DNA from: Oceanibaculum indicum P24
Lineage (GTDB): Bacteria; Pseudomonadota; Alphaproteobacteria; Oceanibaculales; Oceanibaculaceae
Assembly: GCF_000299935.1 (NCBI RefSeq)
Contig: NZ_AMRL01000027.1
Span: forward strand, 1-46,687
Length of the DNA stretch: 46,687 nucleotides
Direction: 5' to 3'
Shown: positions 41,718-46,687 of the stretch, piece by piece
How positions within the stretch are numbered: the first letter of the stretch is position 1
Layout of the letters: each line of letters begins with the position of its first letter
Program-made: the position numbers and the translations under genes
The notes under the pieces: generated by a model
Seen by the model: only the letters and a program-made list of their open reading frames with translations
Told to the model about the DNA's origin: nothing
Database searches by the model: none

Positions 41718-43538
41718 ATGGCCATCCGCCGCCTGCCCGACATACTGGTCAACCAGATCGCCGCCGGCGAGGTGGTGGAGCGTCCGGCCAGCGCCGTGAA
41801 GGAGCTGGTCGAGAACGCGCTGGATGCCGGGGCGACGCGCATCGACGTGATCCTGCGCGATGGCGGGCAGTCGCTGATCTCGGTCAGCGATGACGGTTTC
41901 GGTATGACGCCGGACGAGCTGGAGCTGGCGGTCGAACGCCATGCCACCTCCAAGCTGCCGGACGATGATCTGGTGCGGATATCCTCGCTGGGGTTCCGGG
42001 GCGAGGCGCTGCCCTCCATCGGCGCGGTCAGCCGGCTTTCGATCACCTCGCGCAAGCGGGACTCGGACAGTGCGTGGAAGATATCCATCGAGGGCGGACG
42101 CAAGCTGCCGGTCGAACCCGCCGCCCATCCGCCGGGCACACGGGTCGAGGTGCGCGACCTGTTCTACGCCACGCCCGCGCGGCTGAAATTCCTGAAGACG
42201 CCGCGCGCCGAATACAGCCAGGCGATCGACACCATCAACCGGCTGGCAATGGCGCATCCGCATGTGGGATTCACGCTGGGCGACGGCGCGCGGACCTCGG
42301 TGAAGCTGGCCGCCGGACAGGGCGAGCTGTTCGATATCAGGCTGCGCCGGCTGGCCGCGATCATGGGCGACTCCTTCTCGGAGAATGCGCTGCGCATCGA
42401 TGCCATGCGCGAGGGGCTGCATCTCACCGGCTATGCCGGGCTGCCGACGCTGAATCGCGGCAATGCGCAGATGCAGTTCCTGTTCGTGAATGGCCGCCCG
42501 GTAAAGGACCGGCTGCTGCTCGGCGCGGTGCGCGGGGCCTATCAGGATTTCCTGTCGCATGACCGGCATCCGCTGCTGGCACTGTTCCTGGTCATCCCGC
42601 CGGAAGCGGTGGATGTGAACGTGCACCCGGCCAAGGCGGAGGTGCGGTTCCGCGAATCCGGGCTGGTACGCGGCCTCATCGTCTCGGCGCTGAAGCATGC
42701 GCTGGCCGAGGCCGGGCACCGTGCCTCCACCACCGTCTCGGTGGCCGCGCTGGGCGCCTTCCGGAATGACGGGCCGGCATCGGGCTTCCGCCCGCAATAC
42801 AGGCCCGGTCCTGCCTATGCCTATCCCGCGCAGGGCGGGGCTTTGGCGGAAGCGCTGCATGATTATCATGCGCCTCTTCCCTCTTCCTCGCTTCCGGGAT
42901 TGGAGGCCCAGCCCGCCGCAAGGCCGATGCCCGTGCCGGACGCGCCGCCGCCCGCCAACCTGCCTTTGGGCGTGCCGACCGCGCAGCTGCACGGCACCTA
43001 TATCGTCGCGCAGACCGCCGACGGCATCGTCATCGTCGATCAGCACGCGGCGCATGAGCGGCTGGTCTATGAGCGCATGAAGGAGGCGCTGGCCCGGGAC
43101 GGGGTGAAGCGCCAGGCGCTGCTGCTGCCCGAGGTGGTGGAGCTGGAGGAGGCCGCCGTCGAGCGGCTAACCGCGCGCGCCGAGGATCTGGCGAGGCTCG
43201 GCCTCGTCATCGAGGCCTTCGGGCCCGGCGCCGTGGTGGTGCGCGAGGTGCCCGTGCTGCTCGGCCAGACCGACGCCGCCGGGCTGGTCCGCGACCTTGC
43301 CGACGACCTCGCCGAATGGGATCAGGCGCTGACGCTGGAGGACCGGCTGGCGCATGTCTGCGGCACCATGGCCTGCCACGGATCAGTGCGCGCCGGGCGC
43401 CGGCTGAACGCCGAGGAGATGAGCGCGCTGCTGCGCCAGATGGAGGCGACGCCGCATTCCGGCCAGTGCAACCATGGCCGCCCCACCTATGTCGAGCTGA
43501 AGCTGGCCGATATCGAAAGGCTGTTCGGCAGGCGTTGA
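41718..43538 (+). CDS. mutL: DNA mismatch repair protein MutL (endonuclease type)
   Basis: A 606-residue protein. The GHKL ATPase motifs are intact: [24 protein letters not shown] and [10 protein letters not shown]. The C-terminal domain holds [12 protein letters not shown], matching the DQHA-x2-E-x4-E endonuclease motif, plus ACHGSVRAG and [11 protein letters not shown] metal-site motifs. This is the nicking type of MutL found in bacteria without MutH. A Pro/Ala-rich linker lies near residues 340-410. Operon partner of pgi, with which it has no obvious functional link. Confidence 0.97.
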   Translation: MAIRRLPDILVNQIAAGEVVERPASAVKELVENALDAGATRIDVILRDGGQSLISVSDDGFGMTPDELELAVERHATSKLPDDDLVRISSLGFRGEALPSIGAVSRLSITSRKRDSDSAWKISIEGGRKLPVEPAAHPPGTRVEVRDLFYATPARLKFLKTPRAEYSQAIDTINRLAMAHPHVGFTLGDGARTSVKLAAGQGELFDIRLRRLAAIMGDSFSENALRIDAMREGLHLTGYAGLPTLNRGNAQMQFLFVNGRPVKDRLLLGAVRGAYQDFLSHDRHPLLALFLVIPPEAVDVNVHPAKAEVRFRESGLVRGLIVSALKHALAEAGHRASTTVSVAALGAFRNDGPASGFRPQYRPGPAYAYPAQGGALAEALHDYHAPLPSSSLPGLEAQPAARPMPVPDAPPPANLPLGVPTAQLHGTYIVAQTADGIVIVDQHAAHERLVYERMKEALARDGVKRQALLLPEVVELEEAAVERLTARAEDLARLGLVIEAFGPGAVVVREVPVLLGQTDAAGLVRDLADDLAEWDQALTLEDRLAHVCGTMACHGSVRAGRRLNAEEMSALLRQMEATPHSGQCNHGRPTYVELKLADIERLFGRR

Positions 43539-43592
43539 GATTAAGGCGCTAAAAAAGCGCCGCGACGGAAATCCGCCGCCCCTGCGTGTATA

Positions 43593-43620
43593 GGGCAGGT
43601 CCGGAAGAAACGGACCGCCC
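43593..43620 (+). other. Strong hairpin in the leader of the EF-hand gene
   Basis: GGGC then GGTCCG pair with CGGACC then GCCC, with one bulged A on the left side and a 7-base GAAGAAA loop. It ends 22 bases before ATG 43643, just upstream of the ribosome site GAAAGGA. No T-run follows, so it is more likely an mRNA leader structure than a terminator. Confidence 0.55.
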
Positions 43621-43642
43621 CTTACACGAAAGGATGACCCCC

Positions 43643-44233
43643 ATGACCACACAAACCAACAGCCGCAAGCGGAACCTGCCCCCCACCCTGCGAGTCGCCC
43701 TGCTGGGCGCGGCAGCACTGGGCATCACGCTCGGCGGCTTCGCCGCCCTGCCCGGCATCGCCCATGCGGTGAACGACATGCGCGCCCCCAGGATGAGCGC
43801 CGAGCAGCGGGAGCAGCGCGTCCAGCACATGCTGGAACGCTTCGATGCGAACAAGGACGGCCAGATCACCCGCGCGGAGGTCGAGGCCGCACACGCGGCC
43901 CGGCTCGCCAAGTTCGATACCGACAAGGATGGCGCCTTGTCGCCCGACGAGTTCCGCTCGATGATGGCCGCGCGGCTGGACGAGATGGCCAAGCGCGGCT
44001 TCGCGCGGATGGACCGCAACAAGGACGGCAAGATCGGGCCGGACGAGCAGCGCCATTCCCCCGCCCCGATGTTCGGGCGTCTCGACGCCAACTGGGACGG
44101 CGTGGTGACCACGGAGGAACTGCGCCAGGCCCGGTTCGAGCACAAGCATGACGGGCTGCCGCATCATGGTAAGTTCCGTGCCGGGCGCTTCATGAAGGGC
44201 CCGCAGGGCGAAGCGCCCGGCACGCGCGACTGA
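43643..44233 (+). CDS. Exported protein with four EF-hand calcium-binding loops
   Basis: A 196-residue protein with a signal peptide (LLGAAALGITLGGFAALPGIAHA, cleavage near residue 42). Four EF-hand loops are visible: D68-E79 (DANKDGQITRAE), D92-E103 (DTDKDGALSPDE), D124-E135 (DRNKDGKIGPDE) and D148-E159 (DANWDGVVTTEE). The fourth has Trp where Lys is usual. The tail is His/Arg/Lys-rich. It is a likely periplasmic calcium-binding protein. AAAGGA lies 9 bases before ATG 43643. The sigma gene starts 32 bases after its stop, so it may belong to the same module. Confidence 0.92.
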   Translation: MTTQTNSRKRNLPPTLRVALLGAAALGITLGGFAALPGIAHAVNDMRAPRMSAEQREQRVQHMLERFDANKDGQITRAEVEAAHAARLAKFDTDKDGALSPDEFRSMMAARLDEMAKRGFARMDRNKDGKIGPDEQRHSPAPMFGRLDANWDGVVTTEELRQARFEHKHDGLPHHGKFRAGRFMKGPQGEAPGTRD

Positions 44234-44265
44234 TCCCTTCCAAGGCATCAGGCAGGAACGGCGCC

Positions 44266-44874
44266 GTGCGGCGAACGACGGAATGGGGATGGCGTGTGCA
44301 GAAGACGGACGAGTCCGAACCTTCAGACGACAACCTCATCCTGCGTCTCGCCGCCGGTGACGATGCCGCCTTCGCCCTGCTGCTCGACCGCCATCTCGGC
44401 ATGATCCACCGGCTCGCCTGGCGTCTGCTGGGCGACCGGGCGGAGGCCGAGGATGTGGCGCAGGAAAGCTTCCTGCGGCTGTGGAACAACGCGTCATCCT
44501 GGCGGCCCGGTGAGGCCGGGCTGAAGAGCTGGCTCTACCGCGTCGCCTTCAACCTTTCCCACGACAGGCTGCGCCGCCGCCGGCTGGTACTGATGGACGA
44601 ACCGCCGGAGAGCATCGACCCGGCCCCCCGCCCCGGCGAGGCGATGGAGGAGGACGAACGCGGGCTGGCCGTGCGCCACGCCCTCGACAGCCTGCCGGAA
44701 CGCCAGCGCGCGGCGCTGGTGCTGAGCTACTACGAAGGGCTGAGCCAGGCCGAGGCATCCGCCTTGCTGGAGATCAGCGAGGAAGCGCTGGAATCGCTGC
44801 TGGCGCGGGGCCGGCGCAAATTGCGGGAACTGCTGGGCGCGCAAGGGCGCGATCTGCTGGAGGGCTTGTCATGA
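44266..44874 (+). CDS. ECF-family RNA polymerase sigma factor
   Basis: A 202-residue protein with sigma region 2 (DDAAFALLLDRHLGMIHRLA, then DRAEAEDVAQESFLRLW) at residues about 32-95 and region 4 (LPERQRAALVLSYYEGLSQAEASALLEISEEALESLLARGRRKLRELL) at about 140-190. No region 3, as expected for ECF factors. GTG 44266 has AGGA about 8 bases upstream; a GTG at 44296 is possible. The ATGA overlap with the next gene suggests coupled synthesis with its regulator. Confidence 0.95.
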   Translation: MRRTTEWGWRVQKTDESEPSDDNLILRLAAGDDAAFALLLDRHLGMIHRLAWRLLGDRAEAEDVAQESFLRLWNNASSWRPGEAGLKSWLYRVAFNLSHDRLRRRRLVLMDEPPESIDPAPRPGEAMEEDERGLAVRHALDSLPERQRAALVLSYYEGLSQAEASALLEISEEALESLLARGRRKLRELLGAQGRDLLEGLS

Positions 44875-45368
44875 CCGAAGGACACAAGGATATGGATAAG
44901 CGGCGGCTGGACGCGCTGCTCGACGCCTATGGCGCCGACCCGGCGCGCTGGCCGGCGGCGGAACGCAACGCAGCGCAGGCCCTGCTGGCGTCGGACCCGG
45001 CGGCGCAGGCCCGGCTGGAACAGGCGCGCCTTCTGGACCGCGCGCTGGACGCGCTGCCGCCCGCCCCGGCCCCGGCCGGCGATCTCGCGGCGCGCATCCG
45101 GAATGCGGCACGGCAGCCGGTAGCGCCGGCCATTACCGTGCCGGCACCGGCCAATACGAATTCGCCCTGGCGCTTCACGGCAGCACTGGCCGCCTCCGCT
45201 GTCATCGGCCTTTGGCTGGGCTTCGCCGCTGCCCCGGTCACCAGCCCCTTCACCTCCGGCGGCAGTACCACCATCGATCTTGCCGCCATCGATCAACAGG
45301 ATGTCGCCGCCCTGGCGTTCGGCCCGCTGGCCGGCCAGAACGGAACGGGAGACACGAGCTATGACTGA
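44871..45368 (+). CDS. Small single-TM protein, probable anti-sigma factor
   Basis: A 165-residue protein: a cytosolic N-terminal region with RRLDALLDAYGADPARWPAAER, an Ala/Pro-rich linker, and one TM near residues 103-123 (FTAALAASAVIGLWLGFAAA), leaving a short periplasmic tail. No named domain is recognised. Its position directly after the sigma gene with ATGA overlap, its topology, and its downstream sensor partner argue for an anti-sigma role, which is inference. It overlaps the sensor gene by 8 bases. Confidence 0.8.
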   Translation: MTEGHKDMDKRRLDALLDAYGADPARWPAAERNAAQALLASDPAAQARLEQARLLDRALDALPPAPAPAGDLAARIRNAARQPVAPAITVPAPANTNSPWRFTAALAASAVIGLWLGFAAAPVTSPFTSGGSTTIDLAAIDQQDVAALAFGPLAGQNGTGDTSYD

Positions 45369-45876
45369 CGCCCCGGAAAACCGGTCTTCGGGGAAATCCC
45401 GGTTGCGCCGCTGGCTGCTGCCGGCCTCGCTGGTGCTGAACCTGCTGCTGGCCGGCATCATCGCCGGCAGCGCGCTGTCGCACTGGCATGGTGATCGCGG
45501 CCCGAAGGAGCGCCGCTTCGGCTTCGGTCCGCTGGAATATGCCGTCCCGCAGCAGGCGCGGCAGAAGCTGGAGCCTGTGTTCGAGCGCGAGCGCGCCAAT
45601 ATGCGCGATGCCTTCCGCGACCTGCGCCGTGCCCGTGGCAGCATGCACGAGGCGATGCTGAAGCAGCCCTACGATCCCGATGCGGCAGCGCGGGCGCTGG
45701 AAGAGGTGCGCGACCGGTCGGCGGCGATGCAGGATGTGCTGCATAATCTGCTGCTGTCGATCAACGAAAAGCTGACGCCGGAGGAGCGCCGGCAGTTCCT
45801 GGAAGCGCTGGAACGCCCGCTGAAGAAGCCCGGCCCCGGCCCCGAACGGAGTCCCGAACGCGGCCCGGAGCGCTGA
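45361..45876 (+). CDS. Periplasmic metal-sensor-like protein (CnrX/ZraP family)
   Basis: A 171-residue protein with an N-terminal membrane anchor (LLPASLVLNLLLAGIIAGSAL) and a helical hairpin domain: FERERANMRDAFRDLRRARG, HEAMLKQPYDPDAAARALEEV and LLSINEKLTPEERRQFLEAL. This fits the CnrX/ZraP/CpxP-like Metal_resist family. His and Met residues that could bind metal are present in the first helix region (HWHGD; SMHEAM). The C-terminus is a Pro/Glu/Arg repeat. Likely periplasmic sensor that acts on the anti-sigma protein. Confidence 0.9.
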   Translation: MTDAPENRSSGKSRLRRWLLPASLVLNLLLAGIIAGSALSHWHGDRGPKERRFGFGPLEYAVPQQARQKLEPVFERERANMRDAFRDLRRARGSMHEAMLKQPYDPDAAARALEEVRDRSAAMQDVLHNLLLSINEKLTPEERRQFLEALERPLKKPGPGPERSPERGPER

Positions 45877-46066
45877 TTCGCGGTATTTCAATAGGATTTC
45901 GTGACTTTTTGGCCACAACCCTAGCCTTCTAGCAACAGTCCCTGTGAATCCCGTGAAGCCGGCACAGTTTTTTGTTATTGCTTAACAGGAGCTGGCCATC
46001 GCGGTACCGGACGGGACTTCGCGGCCGCCGAATAATTCCTTCTGCAAAAAGAAGAGGGTACACACC

Positions 46067-46687
46067 ATGAAGTTCAATGCGCCAATCATTGCCGCGGCGC
46101 TGCTGGTCGGCCTCCCGACCGCCGCCCTGGCGCAGCCGGATGGCTGGTATCTGGGCCTGGGCGCCGGCGTCAACCTGCAGGAAGACGCCGACATCAGCGG
46201 CTCCGGCATCAGCAGCGAGGCCGATTTCGACACCGGCGCGCTGGGTGCCGCCGCGCTGGGCTACAAGTTTGGCGCCCCGCGCCTGGAGCTTGAGTTCTCC
46301 TACCGCGGCAACGATGCGGACACCGTTGGCGGCGTGAACGGCGCCGGCAACACCCGCGCCCAGGCGCTGATGCTGAACCTGCTGTACGATTTCGATATGG
46401 GCGGCTTCACCCCCTATCTCGGCGTCGGTATCGGCGGCGCGGCCGTGAAGTATGACGGCATCGCCCCGATCGGTGCGGGCAGCCTCAACGACTCCGACAT
46501 CGTGCTGGCCTATCAGGGCATCGCCGGTGTGGGCTATGACGTCAGCGAGCAGCTGAGCCTGTTCGCCGACTACCGCTATTTCGCCACCCGCGATCCGAGC
46601 TACACCACCTCGACCGGTGCCAGCGTCGATGGCGAGTATGCCGCGCACACCGTGCTGGTCGGCCTGCGCTGGGCCTTCAACCCGCCG
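46067..46687 (+). CDS. Outer-membrane beta-barrel protein, N-terminal part (3' end outside window)
   Basis: The frame is open from ATG 46067 to the window edge, 207 codons. A signal peptide (PIIAAALLVGLPTAALAQ) is followed by alternating strands typical of an eight-stranded OmpA-like or Omp25/31-like barrel: GWYLGLGAGVNLQED, TPYLGVGIGGAAVKYDG, LSLFADYRYFATRDPSYTTS and HTVLVGLRWAFNPP. The last strand ends near the window edge, so a C-terminal OmpA-type domain may follow. GAAGAGG lies about 10 bases before ATG 46067. It follows a 190-base gap with no gene, which probably holds its promoter. Confidence 0.88.
   Translation, partial: MKFNAPIIAAALLVGLPTAALAQPDGWYLGLGAGVNLQEDADISGSGISSEADFDTGALGAAALGYKFGAPRLELEFSYRGNDADTVGGVNGAGNTRAQALMLNLLYDFDMGGFTPYLGVGIGGAAVKYDGIAPIGAGSLNDSDIVLAYQGIAGVGYDVSEQLSLFADYRYFATRDPSYTTSTGASVDGEYAAHTVLVGLRWAFNPP

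Noticed and set aside
43545-43561. GGCGC/GCGCC hairpin after mutL as a terminator
   Set aside because: The stem has only five pairs and no T-run follows; the A-rich loop alone is not convincing.
1-46687. CRISPR array or insertion sequence
   Set aside because: No regularly spaced direct repeats with unique spacers and no transposase gene were seen; the repeats present are dispersed palindromic elements.

Overview
The window is GC-rich, densely coded chromosomal DNA that looks alphaproteobacterial, most probably Rhodospirillales or a near relative. Supporting signs are the COQ7-type ubiquinone hydroxylase, the short Pgi, the BigR/SqrR-like ArsR regulator next to TauE and TIGR02186 proteins, the endonuclease-type MutL, and the GTCACCCCCGC... 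intergenic repeats. Family names come from recognising motifs by eye; no database search was run. Genus cannot be fixed from this window.

Layout. 1-847: 3' part of a lipoprotein gene (minus strand, cut by the window edge). 1255-1331: tRNA-Arg(ACG) with its own terminator. 1403-4817 (minus): Mla/Pqi-type lipid-transport operon (MlaE permease, MlaF ATPase, MlaD, auxiliary lipoprotein). 4933-9159 (minus): RND efflux pump and its adaptor. 9263-10039: unknown membrane protein. 10172-15525 (minus): GldA/GldF/GldG-like ABC system, a DUF4340 protein and a glutathione transferase in tightly overlapping genes. 15722-17443 (plus): class III adenylate cyclase fused to a 2Fe-2S domain and a histidine-rich membrane anchor. 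17625-18882 (minus): glutathione peroxidase and a sulfite-oxidase-like molybdoenzyme. 19090-20644 (plus): LysE exporter and a BtuF-like protein. 20666-23009 (minus): HigBA toxin-antitoxin, Coq7, DsbB, YqaA. 23085-23169: tRNA-Leu(CAA), abutting a convergent Wzt-type ATPase. 24818-26125: visibly AT-richer accessory pocket with a DUF2971 protein and a HEPN-like protein. 26255-29112: DusA, MaoC, TtuC-type dehydrogenase. 29257-32148: sulfur-handling cluster (TusA, ArsR-type regulator, rhodanese, TauE, TIGR02186), then a universal stress protein and an MFS transporter. 34364-37135: serC-serA. 37394-40138: an active/inactive M16 peptidase pair. 40409-43538: pgi-mutL. 43643-45876: EF-hand protein, ECF sigma factor, small anti-sigma-like membrane protein and CnrX/ZraP-like periplasmic sensor. 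46067-end: start of an outer-membrane beta-barrel gene.

How the genes work together. Several blocks concern the envelope: Mla lipid traffic, RND efflux, the Gld-like ABC complex, DsbB, M16 peptidases and the porin. Others concern redox and sulfur: the Fe-S cyclase, GPx with the molybdoenzyme, and the TusA/rhodanese/TauE group. The parts most worth a second look are the Fe-S/membrane cyclase, the EF-hand/ECF/CnrX-like module, the HEPN/DUF2971 pocket with a palindrome at the likely transcription start, and the cysteine-less ArsR regulator in a sulfur context. At least two families of palindromic intergenic repeats are scattered through the window.
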